A stretch of DNA of 64,000 nucleotides, from contig NZ_CP166850.1 of NCBI RefSeq assembly GCF_041346945.1, positions 7,176,501 through 7,240,500 of the forward strand. Direction: 5' to 3'. A program made the translations under genes and the position numbers. This document shows, piece by piece, positions 24,528-33,524 of the stretch. Below the pieces are notes generated by a model. That model saw nothing but the letters and a program-made list of their open reading frames with translations, did not search any database and was not told where the DNA came from. How positions within the stretch are numbered: the first letter of the stretch is position 1; the number at the start of each line of letters is the position of its first letter. The DNA is from Amycolatopsis sp. cg9 (GTDB taxonomy: Bacteria; Actinomycetota; Actinomycetes; Mycobacteriales; Pseudonocardiaceae).

Positions 24528-25450
24528 GGCTGTGCCATCCGGGGCTTCGCCCCGGGCCGGGGGCTTTGCCACCCGGAGCCCCCGGAAAGCGGCATCGGGT
24601 AGTCGTCGGCGTTCAGGACCCAGCCCGGTTTCTCCGAGAAGTCCACCCGCGGCGGGCTGAAGATGTCGATCAGCTGGTTCACGCCCGGGGCGCTCGCGGC
24701 GGAGGTGTGCACGGTCGGCGGCGGGATGACCGTCACCGACGGGCTGCCGATCCGCACGTGCTCGTCCTCGCGCCAGGTGGTGCTGTCGGGCAGCCACGGC
24801 GTGCGGATGTGGTGCACGTATTCGCCTTGCACGGCCAGGGAAAGCTGCTCGAAGTCGTCGTGGTGGTGCGGCGAGAGCTTGCGCGGGTCGCGCGGGCCGT
24901 CCTGCAGCGGCAGGAAGTTCACCATGAACGACCGGGTCCGGAAGATCCGCCCGAACCGCTTCGGGTCGTCCGGCACCTCCGAAAGCGGGTAGCACCGGAC
25001 GCGCTCTTCGGCGGGCGCCGGCCAGCGCTCCAGCAAGGCGACGCGCGGGTGGTCCTCGGCGTAGGCGTCCGCGTTCGCGACGCGCTCCCGCCACGCCGGT
25101 TCGGTGGACTCGACCAGCCGCACCAGTGGCCCGTCGCCGTGGACACCGATCCGCGACGCGCCGGGCGGGACCACGACGAGCCCTGGGGAGTCCACTTTGG
25201 TCGCGCCGTCGCCGGTGAGCACTGTGAAAGCGGGGGAGGCGTCGGTGACGACGATCGCCAGCTCGCCCTCGAGGGTCCCGTTGTCGAGGTCGTCGCCGTC
25301 GCGGGCGTCGGTGTGGATGAGGATGACGTTCTGCGCCCGCACCACCGGGCTTTCGCGCAGGTCGAGGTACTGCGCGGCGCTGATCGCATCGCCGCTGTCG
25401 GGCCGGGCCGCGGTGGCCAGGGCCGAGCGGGGATCGTCCTTTTCGTACAC
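24524..25450 (-). CDS. Cupin-domain protein of the catabolic operon
   Basis: A 308-residue protein with a cupin metal site in the second half: LSPHHHDDFEQLSLAVQGEY (about 195-215) supplies His ligands and a Glu, followed by VHHIRTPW and SVTVIPPPTVHT as the second motif. The first half (LIHTDARDGDDLDNGTLEGE) may be a second, degenerate cupin barrel, making it bicupin. Cupins here could be dioxygenases, isomerases or lactonases. The GTG start has AAAGGA 8 nt upstream. Function not assignable. Confidence 0.68.
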   Translation of the reverse strand: MYEKDDPRSALATAARPDSGDAISAAQYLDLRESPVVRAQNVILIHTDARDGDDLDNGTLEGELAIVVTDASPAFTVLTGDGATKVDSPGLVVVPPGASRIGVHGDGPLVRLVESTEPAWRERVANADAYAEDHPRVALLERWPAPAEERVRCYPLSEVPDDPKRFGRIFRTRSFMVNFLPLQDGPRDPRKLSPHHHDDFEQLSLAVQGEYVHHIRTPWLPDSTTWREDEHVRIGSPSVTVIPPPTVHTSAASAPGVNQLIDIFSPPRVDFSEKPGWVLNADDYPMPLSGGSGWQSPRPGAKPRMAQP

Positions 25451-25462
25451 GGGCGCGTCCTT

Positions 25463-26347
25463 TCAGGCGTCGAGGTTCAGCAGGTAGGTCGGGTTGTCGC
25501 GGACCATCCGCCGCAGGTCCTTCTCCGGCAGGCCGAGGTCGAGCAGCGCCTCGCCGACGCGCAGCCACGCGTCGACCGGCTTCGGGTTGGCCTTCTGACC
25601 GAAGTCCGACGCCAGCACGGTGTGCTCCGGGCCGAGCGCTTCGATCCAGGTCAGCAGGTTCTTCGGGTCCCACTTCTGCGTGCCCTCGGGGTCGTACATG
25701 CCGACCTCGTGCTCGATGAACGCGCCGAGCTCGATCAGCTCGCGGCACAGCGCCGGGTCGGCGCCGATCACGAAGTCGGGGTGGCTGACGACCATCCGCT
25801 TCATGCCGCGCGCGTGCGCCTCCCGGAACAGCGTCCTGATGTACTCGGGGTACATGTGCCCGCCGTTGAGGACGGCCTGCTGCTCCTTGATCTCGTCGAG
25901 GATCTCGAGCGCCTCGGGCTTGAGCGCGCCTTCGCCGTCGACGATGTCGATGCGGTCCAGGGTGAGCGGGACGGTGGTGGTCGGGAAGGCGCCGTCCTCG
26001 GGGTGGCAGTCGATGTGCCGGCCGGAGGAGATGGTCGGGAACCAGACGACCTTGCCGCCCATGCGCAGCGTCATCCGCACGGCGTGCACGTTGAGACCGC
26101 CGACCGTGCTGTTCAGCGCGATTCCGCCGAACACCTGTGCCTTGACGTCGGCGAGGCGGCCCTTCATCGCGAGGACGTCCATCTGGGTGTTGTGGTGGTG
26201 GGACTTCGCGACCATGGCGCGCAGCCCGATCCGGGCGCCGTCCTGCGCGGCCTCGACGTGGTCGAACCGCCGCGGGAAGGGGCTGGGGCCGGAGTGGACG
26301 TGCATGTCGACCAGGCCGTCCAGGACGGCGGCGATGGCGGGGCTCAT
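25463..26347 (-). CDS. Amidohydrolase-like metal-dependent hydrolase (DUF6282-like)
   Basis: First gene of the six-gene unit, 294 residues. The N-terminal GLVDMHVHSGPSPFPRRFD has the HxH metal pair of the amidohydrolase superfamily; AMVAKSHHHNTQMDVLAMKG, RMVVSHPDF and TVLASDFGQKANPKPVD supply later His and the final Asp ligand. It probably hydrolyses an amide, lactone or cyclic imide. ATG at 26347 is chosen for its AGAGG site; an earlier in-frame codon at 26428 lies within the promoter. The proposed IclR sites lie just upstream. Confidence 0.8.
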   Translation of the reverse strand: MSPAIAAVLDGLVDMHVHSGPSPFPRRFDHVEAAQDGARIGLRAMVAKSHHHNTQMDVLAMKGRLADVKAQVFGGIALNSTVGGLNVHAVRMTLRMGGKVVWFPTISSGRHIDCHPEDGAFPTTTVPLTLDRIDIVDGEGALKPEALEILDEIKEQQAVLNGGHMYPEYIRTLFREAHARGMKRMVVSHPDFVIGADPALCRELIELGAFIEHEVGMYDPEGTQKWDPKNLLTWIEALGPEHTVLASDFGQKANPKPVDAWLRVGEALLDLGLPEKDLRRMVRDNPTYLLNLDA

Positions 26348-26360
26348 CAGCGTGCCTCTC

Positions 26361-26395
26361 GTTCGCATTATGAAGTCAAAGTTCACTATAAGACC
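26361..26395 (-). promoter_or_regulatory. Promoter of catabolic operon with two IclR-type operator candidates
   Basis: Leftward boxes GTCACA (26408-26413), 17-nt spacer, TATAGT (26385-26390). Two 15-nt elements of the form GTTC-N7-GAAC lie at 26381-26395 (leftward strand, 12 of 15 identical to the site before iclR) and 26361-26375 (11 of 15), exactly 20 nt apart. The first covers the -10 box, so a repressor bound there would block initiation. Confidence 0.5.
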
Positions 26396-26418
26396 GCCTG
26401 TCAACCCTGTGACCGCTC

Positions 26419-26469
26419 TTGTATTCACGGTTGGCGGTATTTAGAGTGACTCACGTTCGCTTCGTGAAC
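26419..26469 (+). promoter_or_regulatory. Promoter of the MFS gene with IclR-type operator candidate
   Basis: TTGTAT (26419-26424), 17-nt spacer, TAGAGT (26442-26447). GTTCGCTTCGTGAAC at 26455-26469 sits at the predicted transcription start and matches the site before iclR in 12 of 15 bases. Confidence 0.5.
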
Positions 26470-26495
26470 ACTAGGTTCGAAAACGGAGGACGCTG

Positions 26496-27857
26496 ATGTC
26501 CACACCGCCCAGCGCCGCGGAGACGGCCGCGCGACCCGGAACCCCGCACGGCCCGGACCCCGCCAAGGTGCGCGCCGCGGTGCGCGGCGGGACGCTCGCC
26601 TACTTCGTCGACCAGTTCGACATCTACCTGCCGATCGTCGTGCTGGCGCCGGCGACCGCGTACTTCCAGGCGGCGAACCTCAGCGCGAGCACGACGGCGC
26701 TGCTGGCGTCGCTGGTGTTCGCCTCGACGCTGATCGGCCGCCCGCTCGGCGCGGTGATCTTCGGCCACTTCGCCGACACCGTCGGCCGCAAGCGCACGAC
26801 GCTCGTCGCGGTCGGCGGCTTCGGCGCCATCACGCTGCTGACCGCCTGCCTGCCCGGTCACGAGACGATCGGGATGTGGTCGGTCGGCCTGCTGATCGCC
26901 CTGCGCTTCGTCGACGGCATCTTCCTCGGCGGCGAGTACACGACCGCGGTGCCGCTGGCGATGGAGTGGAGCCCGAAGCACAAGCGCGGTCTCTACGCCT
27001 CGATCATCACCTCGACCTCACCGGCCGCGTACGCGGTGATCGCCGCGATCACGCTGCTGATGCTGCAGCTGCTGCCGTCGGCCGGCCTGCACAGCGCCTA
27101 CGTCCAGTGGGGCTGGCGGGTGCCGTTCCTCGTCGGCGCGCTGCTGGCCGCGGTGCTGTTCCGCTACTACCTCAAGCAGGTCCACGAACCCCCGGCCCAG
27201 CTGACCGGCGAGAAGCACAAGCTCCCGCTGGTGCGCCTGTTGGTGAAGTACCCGCGCGCGCTCGGGCAGGTCTTCGTGCTGATGACCGGCACCTGGCTGG
27301 CGACCAACATGGAAGCGGCCGTGACGCCGGCGCAGCTGAAGGCGCACCTGGATCTGTCGAGCAAGCAGGTCACGCTGACGATGCTCGTCATCAACGCCGC
27401 CGCCGCGTTGTCCTACCCGCTGTTCGGGATGCTCTCGCAGCGCATCGGGCGCCGCCGGTTCTACATCGGCTACGGCTTCGCGATGGTCGTGCTCGGCGCG
27501 GGTTCCTACACCCTGCTGATGGCCTCGGGCGGCGGCTTCGGCGCGGCGCTCGGCTTCGGTGTGCTGATCGGCGTGTTCACCGTCGGCACGTTCGGCCCGA
27601 TCGCCGCCTACCTGACCGAGCGGTTCCCGGCGAGCATCCGGTCGACCGGCTACGGCGTCGGCTACAGCCTCGCGCTCATCGCCCCGGCGTTCTACCAGTT
27701 CTACCTGCAGCAGTTCGACGGTTTCCTGCCCGCGCACCTCGCCCCGGGCGTCCTGATCGTGCTCGCCGGCCTGCTGATCAGCCTGGGCGGGTTCCTCGGA
27801 CCGGAGACGAAGGACGTCGACATGGCCGACGACAGCACGATCCCGAAACTGTCCTGA
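26496..27857 (+). CDS. MFS transporter, metabolite:H+ symporter type
   Basis: A 12-TM major facilitator of 453 residues. GRPLGAVIFGHFADTVGRKRT is the MFS motif A between TM2 and TM3; RFVDGIFLGGEYTTAVPLAMEW marks the metabolite:H+ symporter subfamily (ProP/KgtP/ShiA-like), which takes up organic acids or betaines. LSQRIGRRRFYIGYG repeats motif A in the second half. CGGAGGA lies just upstream of the ATG. Diverges from the catabolic operon and shares its regulatory region, so it probably imports the substrate. Confidence 0.9.
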   Translation: MSTPPSAAETAARPGTPHGPDPAKVRAAVRGGTLAYFVDQFDIYLPIVVLAPATAYFQAANLSASTTALLASLVFASTLIGRPLGAVIFGHFADTVGRKRTTLVAVGGFGAITLLTACLPGHETIGMWSVGLLIALRFVDGIFLGGEYTTAVPLAMEWSPKHKRGLYASIITSTSPAAYAVIAAITLLMLQLLPSAGLHSAYVQWGWRVPFLVGALLAAVLFRYYLKQVHEPPAQLTGEKHKLPLVRLLVKYPRALGQVFVLMTGTWLATNMEAAVTPAQLKAHLDLSSKQVTLTMLVINAAAALSYPLFGMLSQRIGRRRFYIGYGFAMVVLGAGSYTLLMASGGGFGAALGFGVLIGVFTVGTFGPIAAYLTERFPASIRSTGYGVGYSLALIAPAFYQFYLQQFDGFLPAHLAPGVLIVLAGLLISLGGFLGPETKDVDMADDSTIPKLS

Positions 27858-28865
27858 ATGGACGTCGCCGGTCTCGCCGCCGCCAACCCGGTGTGGGTCG
27901 GCTCCTCGGAGCTGACCATGACCCTCGGCGGGATCACCGCGTGCGTCGACGCGGGCGCCGGGGCGGTGGTGGCGAAGTCGGTCAACGAAAGCGCCGCCGC
28001 CCGGCGTCAGCTCGACATCGCCGGGTACGCCTTCGTTTCCGCGGCCGGCGAGGTGCGGCCGCCGGGCGCGGCCGGGCTCGGCGACGGGCTGCTCAACCGC
28101 TCCGGGCTCGCGCAGGTGGACCTCGACGGCTGGCTCGGCACCCTGGCCGCGGCGGTCGCCCACGGCGCTCCCCGGGGCTGCCCGGTGCTGGGGAGCGTCA
28201 CCCTGGGCGAACCGGCCGCGGCCGCGCGGATCGGGCGTGCGCTGGCTTCGGTGGTCCCGGCGGTGGAGCTGAACGTCGGCGCCCCGCACGGCCGCGAGGC
28301 CCGCGCGGTGCGGCAACTGACCGAAGCGGACGGGGTGGCCGAGGCGGTGCGGACCGTGCGGGCCGCCGTCGACGTCCCGCTGTTCGTCAAGCTGCCGGGC
28401 CAGGCCTCCGACGTCCTCGCGCTGGCCGTCGCGGCCCGGTCGGCGGGCGCGGACGCCGTCGGGCTGGTCGGCCGGTACCCGGGCTTCCTGCCCGACCTCG
28501 ACGGCGGCGCGGTGCTGGGGTCGTGGGGCGCGTGGAGCTCACCGGGCTGCCTGCCGATGAGCCTGTACTGGGTGGGCAAGGCGTTCCAGCGGCTCGACGC
28601 GCCCGTGATCGGGACCAACGGCGCCCGCACCGCGAAGGACGTGCTGCGGTTCCTCGCCGCCGGCGCCCGCGCGGTCGAAGTCGTGACGGCGCTGTGGATC
28701 GGCGGCCCCGCCGTCCTCCGGGAACTGGTCGACGGCGTTTCCGGGGCCGGCGACGACTTCGTCGGCAGCGCGCTGGCCGGCACGCGCGAGTACGCCGACG
28801 TGCTCCCGCCGCCCGCGCCGGCGTGGCTGCCCTACACCGCGCGCTGGATGTCGTCCGGCCGGTAG
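27858..28865 (+). CDS. PreA/dihydroorotate-dehydrogenase-like flavoprotein
   Basis: A TIM-barrel protein of 335 residues resembling the dihydroorotate dehydrogenase/PreA superfamily, which uses FMN to reduce or oxidise pyrimidine-type C=C bonds. NPVWVGSSELTMTLGGITACVDAGAGAVVAKSV is cut to family pattern at the N-terminus, VPLFVKLPGQ contains the Lys strand, and PVIGTNGARTAKDVLRFLAAGARAVEVVTA is the FMN-phosphate end. No Fe-S cysteine cluster is visible. Its ATG immediately follows the TGA of the MFS gene. Role inferred: reduction of a cyclic substrate before ring opening. Confidence 0.78.
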   Translation: MDVAGLAAANPVWVGSSELTMTLGGITACVDAGAGAVVAKSVNESAAARRQLDIAGYAFVSAAGEVRPPGAAGLGDGLLNRSGLAQVDLDGWLGTLAAAVAHGAPRGCPVLGSVTLGEPAAAARIGRALASVVPAVELNVGAPHGREARAVRQLTEADGVAEAVRTVRAAVDVPLFVKLPGQASDVLALAVAARSAGADAVGLVGRYPGFLPDLDGGAVLGSWGAWSSPGCLPMSLYWVGKAFQRLDAPVIGTNGARTAKDVLRFLAAGARAVEVVTALWIGGPAVLRELVDGVSGAGDDFVGSALAGTREYADVLPPPAPAWLPYTARWMSSGR

Positions 28866-29623
28866 TGCCCGCCCAGCTCGTGGGTGAGCTCCCGCGCGGT
28901 GTCGGCCACCACGCGCAGCTCGGGGGTGTCGTCGCCCATGGACAGCGTGTTGTCCGGGCCCACGATCGCGATCGTCGCGCAGATCCCGTATTCGTCGAAG
29001 ACCGGCGCCGCCACGGCCACTATCCCCGGCGTGCTCATCGCCGAGCAGTGGCCGACCGCGCGCACCCGGTCGACGTCGGCGCGCAGCTCGTCGCGCGCCG
29101 TCCCCGACAGGGTGCCGATCAGCCGTTCCATCGACAGCTGGTCGGCGTGGTAGGCCAGGAACACCTTGCTCTGCGCGGTGTCCAGCGGCAGGTGGCTGCC
29201 GACGCGCACGGACACCACCACGATCGTCGACACGTTCTCCTCGACCCGGGACACCACCGGGCCGGTGAGGCCCCACAGGCTCAGCACGACGCTCGTCTGC
29301 GTCGCCCGCGAGAGGGCCTGCATGTGCCGCGGGGCCAGGTTGACCACCCGGCGGTGGCCGATCGCGAACGCGCCCAGCTGCAGCAGGAGTCCGCCCGGCG
29401 CGTAGCCGCCTTCGTTGCTGCGCTCCAGCAGCCCGGCCGCGACCAGGGAAGTGCAGTAGCGGTATGCCGTCGTGCGGTTGAGGCCGAGGCGTTCGGCGAC
29501 CTCGCCGGCGGTGACCTCGGGGGTCGCCGGGTCGAACAGGGACAGGATCTGGCTGACCCGGCTCACGGCCTGGATGTCGGCCTGGTCGGCGCGGGCGTCC
29601 GGGGACCGCGTCGGTTTGGTCAC
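28832..29623 (-). CDS. IclR family transcriptional regulator
   Basis: A 263-residue IclR regulator. The winged helix lies at about 25-85 (RVSQILSLF, TAGEVAERLGLNRTTAYRYC), the effector-binding GAF-like domain at about 100-260 (STPGIVAVAAPVFDEYGICATIAIVG). The GTG at 29623 has GGAGG about 7 nt upstream; an ORF extension to 29740 would run through the operator. It overlaps the 3' end of the convergent flavoprotein gene by 34 nt. Likely represses the divergent operons and itself via GTTC-N7-GAAC sites, with a pathway intermediate as inducer. Confidence 0.88.
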   Translation of the reverse strand: MTKPTRSPDARADQADIQAVSRVSQILSLFDPATPEVTAGEVAERLGLNRTTAYRYCTSLVAAGLLERSNEGGYAPGGLLLQLGAFAIGHRRVVNLAPRHMQALSRATQTSVVLSLWGLTGPVVSRVEENVSTIVVVSVRVGSHLPLDTAQSKVFLAYHADQLSMERLIGTLSGTARDELRADVDRVRAVGHCSAMSTPGIVAVAAPVFDEYGICATIAIVGPDNTLSMGDDTPELRVVADTARELTHELGGHYRPDDIQRAV

Positions 29624-29652
29624 GGGAGCCTCCGCCGAAAGTCCGGTACCGC

Positions 29653-29669
29653 TGTTCGAATAGTGAACA
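29653..29669 (-). promoter_or_regulatory. Perfect IclR-type operator candidate before iclR
   Basis: TGTTCGAATAGTGAACA, a TGTTC-N7-GAACA palindrome, lies 30 nt upstream of the iclR start. It serves as the reference for the sites in the 26.4-kb divergent promoter. Confidence 0.55.
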
Positions 29670-29757
29670 CAGGCTACCGGACCCGTCGCCGGGCGCTTAC
29701 CCGTCGGATCACTGGCGCGTCGGTGACCTTTCCACGACATTCTTTGTCAGCTGGTCA

Positions 29758-29791
29758 GGTCTAGACATCCGATGGCTGGCCGCCCTAACCT
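29758..29791 (+). promoter_or_regulatory. Glycosidase-operon promoter with DasR (dre)-like site
   Basis: TAGACA (29762-29767), 18-nt spacer, TAACCT (29786-29791). GGTCTAGAC at 29758-29766 matches the central 9 bases of the DasR-responsive element (ACTGGTCTAGACCACT) and overlaps the -35 box; 11 of 16 positions match over the whole site. DasR is the GlcNAc-responsive GntR regulator of actinomycetes, and the operon encodes an N-acetylglucosaminidase. Confidence 0.5.
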
Positions 29792-29855
29792 GGCGAACGT
29801 CCACCCCGTCCTGCCGCCGCCGGGTCTGTGGCCGCGGTCCGTCACGAGGAGAGTC

Positions 29856-31661
29856 ATGACGTTTCGCGGTCTGGTCCTCGCGGCCGTGGTCGTTTCCGGC
29901 ACCGTCGTGGCCGTCCCGGCCGCCGGGGCCGACGGGTGCGGCGGTCCCATCCGGCCCGCCAGCATCATGACCGTGCGGGCGTGCGACAGCCCGGACCGCG
30001 TGGTCGCGAAGGCCGCGGCCGTCGTTCCGCGCCCGGGGCAGCTCGCCTGGCAGCAGCGGCCGGTCACCGCGTTCACCCACTTCGGGATGAACACCTTCAC
30101 CGACCGCGAATGGGGCTCGGGTGCGGAGCGGGAGACGACCTTCGCCCCGCCGGCCGTCGACACCGCGCAGTGGATGCGGTCGCTCAAAGCCGCCGGCGTC
30201 ACGCAGGTGATGCTCACCGCCAAGCACCACGACGGTTTCGTCCTCTACCCGACGCGCTACACCAACCACTCCGTCGTCGCGAGCCCGTGGTGGCTCACCC
30301 CCGGCTGCACCGACCCGGCGCGGGACGCGGCCGAGGCGAACCGCGGCCAGGACCCGTCGGCGTACTGGCGGGCGCGGAACACCGCCTGCGCCAACCCGCG
30401 TGGCGACATCCTGCGCGACTACGTCGATTCGGCGCGCGCGGCCGGGCTGAAGGTCGGCGTCTACCTGTCGCCCGCCGACGGCGCCGAGCTGCCGAAGCAG
30501 TTCTTCGCCGACGAGGTGCGGCGCATCGAAGCCAAGGTCGCCGCCGGGCAGCCGCTGAGCATCGAAGAACAGGCCACCTACGAAGACCGGGCGAGCGCGC
30601 CGCAGGGCCAGGCGCGCTACGGGACGGGCAGCGCGGTCACCCGGCGGACCATCCCGACGCCGGTGCCGCACGACGACCGGGCCGCCGCGCTCGCCGCCGG
30701 GCGGCTGCCGCGGTTCACCGTCGACGAGGACGACTACAACACCTACTACCTCAACCAGATCTACGAGCTGTTCACCCAGTACGGCCCGATCGACGAGCTG
30801 TGGCTGGACGGCGCCAACCCGTGGCGGGACCGCGGCATCAGCGAGACCTACGACTTCACGACGTGGTTCCGGCTGATCCACGCGCTGTCCCCGGACACCG
30901 TCACCTTCGCCGGGCCCGCCGGCGTGCGCTGGGTCGGCAACGAGGCCGGGCAGGCCCGTGAGACGGAGTGGAGCCCGCTGCCGACGACCGGGGATCCGGA
31001 GACCGCGCACAACGAAGAGCTGTTCCTGGGCGGCGCGACCGCCGGGGACCTCGGCTCGCGGTCGGTCCTGGCCGATCCGTCGGTGCGGTACCTGCAGTGG
31101 GCGCCCGCCGAATCCGACGTCTCGATCCGGCCCGGCTGGTTCTTCCACCCGGCCGAGCAGCCGAAGTCCGCCGCGCAGCTGGTCGAGATCCACCGCCGGA
31201 CGGTCGGGCGGAACTCGTCGCTGCTGCTCAACGTCCCGCCCGGCCCGGACGGCCGGATCGCCGCCGCCGACACCGCCGCGCTGGCCGGCTTCGGGGCGGC
31301 GATCGCCCGGACGCAGGCCCGCAACCTCGCCGAAGGCGGCCCCGCCGCCGTCACGGACGCTTCGCTGACCACGGCGGAACGACTGGACCGGCCGCTCGAC
31401 GTCCGGCTGCCCCGGCCGGTCACGTTCGACCAGATCCGGCTCGGCGAGGACATCACGCGCGGCCAGCACGTCGAAGGCGCACAGGTGCAGGCCGAGATCG
31501 GCGGCGCGTGGCAGACCCTCGCCACGGTGACGACCATCGGCTACACGCGGCTGGTCACCCTGCCCGCGCCGGTGACCGCCGCCCACCTGCGCGTTGTCGT
31601 CACGCAGTCCCGCGCCACGCCGTACCTGGCCACCTTCGCGTTGTACCGCACCGCCGCCTGA
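29856..31661 (+). CDS. Secreted GH29 alpha-L-fucosidase
   Basis: A secreted retaining fucosidase of 601 residues. Signal peptide 1-25 (MTFRGLVLAAVVVSG, AGA). FTHFGMNTFTDREWG and QVMLTAKHHDGFVLYPT are hallmark GH29 active-site segments; the nucleophile is Asp318 in DELWLDGANPW. A long insert (about 145-295) separates the barrel halves. The C-terminal 110 residues (FDQIRLGEDITRGQHVEGAQ) form a discoidin-like beta sandwich. ATG at 29856 is picked for its GAGGAGAG site and signal peptide. First of three co-directional glycosidases, 9 nt before the next. Confidence 0.9.
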   Translation: MTFRGLVLAAVVVSGTVVAVPAAGADGCGGPIRPASIMTVRACDSPDRVVAKAAAVVPRPGQLAWQQRPVTAFTHFGMNTFTDREWGSGAERETTFAPPAVDTAQWMRSLKAAGVTQVMLTAKHHDGFVLYPTRYTNHSVVASPWWLTPGCTDPARDAAEANRGQDPSAYWRARNTACANPRGDILRDYVDSARAAGLKVGVYLSPADGAELPKQFFADEVRRIEAKVAAGQPLSIEEQATYEDRASAPQGQARYGTGSAVTRRTIPTPVPHDDRAAALAAGRLPRFTVDEDDYNTYYLNQIYELFTQYGPIDELWLDGANPWRDRGISETYDFTTWFRLIHALSPDTVTFAGPAGVRWVGNEAGQARETEWSPLPTTGDPETAHNEELFLGGATAGDLGSRSVLADPSVRYLQWAPAESDVSIRPGWFFHPAEQPKSAAQLVEIHRRTVGRNSSLLLNVPPGPDGRIAAADTAALAGFGAAIARTQARNLAEGGPAAVTDASLTTAERLDRPLDVRLPRPVTFDQIRLGEDITRGQHVEGAQVQAEIGGAWQTLATVTTIGYTRLVTLPAPVTAAHLRVVVTQSRATPYLATFALYRTAA

Positions 31662-31670
31662 AAGGGAGCC

Positions 31671-33524
31671 ATGACCCGCCACCGAGCCCTGTTCGCCGCC
31701 GTCGTCACGGTGGCCGCCACCCTCACCGCGGCCGGACCCGCCGCCGCCGGGGGTGCGCTTCCGGTCGTTTCCCCGGCCCCGCAGGAGATCAGCCGGACGG
31801 CCGCGGACGTGCCGCTGCCGTCGTCGGTGGCGCTCGTCACCGACGCCGGTACCGACCCGGCGGCCAAGGACCTGCTGACCTCCTTGTTGCGCGACCACGG
31901 CGTCAAGACCGGGGGACGCGGTCTCGTCATCCGGCTCGGCAGCACCGGTCGCGACGTTCCCGGCCAGGCCGAGGGGTACGCGCTCAGCGTGTCCCGCCGG
32001 GAGATCACGATCGGCGGCCGCGACGGTGCCGGGCAGTACTACGGCGTGCAGACCCTGCGGCAGCTCTTCGTCCGAAGCGGACACGGCTGGGCGATCGCCG
32101 GCGCGGCCGTGCGCGACTGGCCGAACATGGCGCTGCGCGGGTCGATCGAGGGCTTCTACGGTCCGCCGTGGACGACCGCGGACCGGCTGCGCCAGCTCGC
32201 CTTCCTCGGCGAGGTCAAGGCCAACACCTACATCTACAGCGCCAAGGACGACACCTACCTGCGCGCGCGGTGGCGGGACCCGTACCCGGCGGACGAGCTG
32301 GCGACGCTCGGGCAGCTGGTCCGCTCGGCGACCGCCCACCACGTCGAGTTCACCTACGCGCTCTCACCGGGCGTCTCGGTCTGCTTCTCGTCGCCGGCCG
32401 ACGTCGCCGCGGTCGAGGCGAAGTTCCAAGCGGGGTACGACCTCGGCGTGCGGTCGTTCTCCCTGCCGTTCGACGACATCTCGTACACGAAGTGGAACTG
32501 CGACGCCGACCGGACCGCTTTCGGCGCACCCGGCCAAGCCGCCGCGGGCACGGCCCAGGTTTCGCTGCTGAACGCGATCACGGAGAAGTTCGTCAAGACC
32601 CACGCCGGCGTCCGGCCGCTGCAGACCGTGCCGACCGAGTACAGCGACCTGAACGATTCGCCGTACAAGACCGAGCTGCGCGAGCACCTCGACCCCTCGG
32701 TCGTCGTGCAGTGGACCGGGACCGACGTCGTGCCGCCGAGCGTGACCACCGACGAGGCCGCGCAGGTGTCCACCGTGTACGGCCGCAAGGTGTTCCTCTG
32801 GGACAACTACCCGGTCAACGACTACGAGCAGTCGGCGGGGCGGCTGCTGCTCGCGCCCTACGCCCAGCGAGAGGCCGGGCTTTCGCGGTACCTCAACGGG
32901 ATCGTCGCCAACCCGATGAACCAGGAGGCCGCCAGCGAGGTCGCCGAGTTCGGCGCGGCGGACTTCGCCTGGAACGACGCCGGGTACTCGCCGCAGCGGT
33001 CGTGGCCGCGGGCCTTGGCGCGCCTGGCGGGTGGTGACCCGCGGGCCGCGGCGGCGCTGACCGTGTTCGCCGACCTGGAACACCTGGCCCCGACCTTCGG
33101 TCCGACGCCGTGGCAGCCGCAGGCCCCGGTCCTGGCCGCGAAGACCGCGGAGTTCTGGCGGCGCTGGACCGCGGGGGACCGCCGGGCCCTGACCGAAATC
33201 CGCGCGTACGCGGTCCGGATCCGGGACGCGGCCGGGGTGATCCGCGGCGGCCGGGTGCAGGGTGCGTTCGTCGCCGAGGCCGGGCCGTGGCTGGACGCCG
33301 CGGCGCTGTGGGGCGACGCGCTGGTGACCCGGCTCGACGCACTGGCCGCCGCCACCCGCGGCGACCGGGCGAGGGCCGACCGGCTCACCGCGGCCGCCGA
33401 CGCCCTCGTCGCGCGGGCCCAGGCGGTCAGAACCGGCGACACCAACCGGTGGGGGGTGCGCCAGGCCCTCGTCGGCGACGGCGTCCTCGACACCTTCCTC
33501 GGGCAGCTCCGGGAGCGGTCGTGA
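31671..33524 (+). CDS. Secreted GH84 beta-N-acetylglucosaminidase
   Basis: A secreted hexosaminidase of 617 residues using substrate-assisted catalysis. Signal peptide 1-27, then an N-terminal GH20b/84-like domain (about 30-150), then the GH84 barrel with GSIEGFYGPPW (157-167) and the catalytic Asp pair D268-D269 in LPFDDISY, followed by WDNYPVNDY. A helical C-terminal domain ends the protein. Members such as NagJ remove terminal GlcNAc, including from glycoproteins. AAGGGAG precedes the ATG. Its stop overlaps the next start (GTGA). Confidence 0.92.
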   Translation: MTRHRALFAAVVTVAATLTAAGPAAAGGALPVVSPAPQEISRTAADVPLPSSVALVTDAGTDPAAKDLLTSLLRDHGVKTGGRGLVIRLGSTGRDVPGQAEGYALSVSRREITIGGRDGAGQYYGVQTLRQLFVRSGHGWAIAGAAVRDWPNMALRGSIEGFYGPPWTTADRLRQLAFLGEVKANTYIYSAKDDTYLRARWRDPYPADELATLGQLVRSATAHHVEFTYALSPGVSVCFSSPADVAAVEAKFQAGYDLGVRSFSLPFDDISYTKWNCDADRTAFGAPGQAAAGTAQVSLLNAITEKFVKTHAGVRPLQTVPTEYSDLNDSPYKTELREHLDPSVVVQWTGTDVVPPSVTTDEAAQVSTVYGRKVFLWDNYPVNDYEQSAGRLLLAPYAQREAGLSRYLNGIVANPMNQEAASEVAEFGAADFAWNDAGYSPQRSWPRALARLAGGDPRAAAALTVFADLEHLAPTFGPTPWQPQAPVLAAKTAEFWRRWTAGDRRALTEIRAYAVRIRDAAGVIRGGRVQGAFVAEAGPWLDAAALWGDALVTRLDALAAATRGDRARADRLTAAADALVARAQAVRTGDTNRWGVRQALVGDGVLDTFLGQLRERS

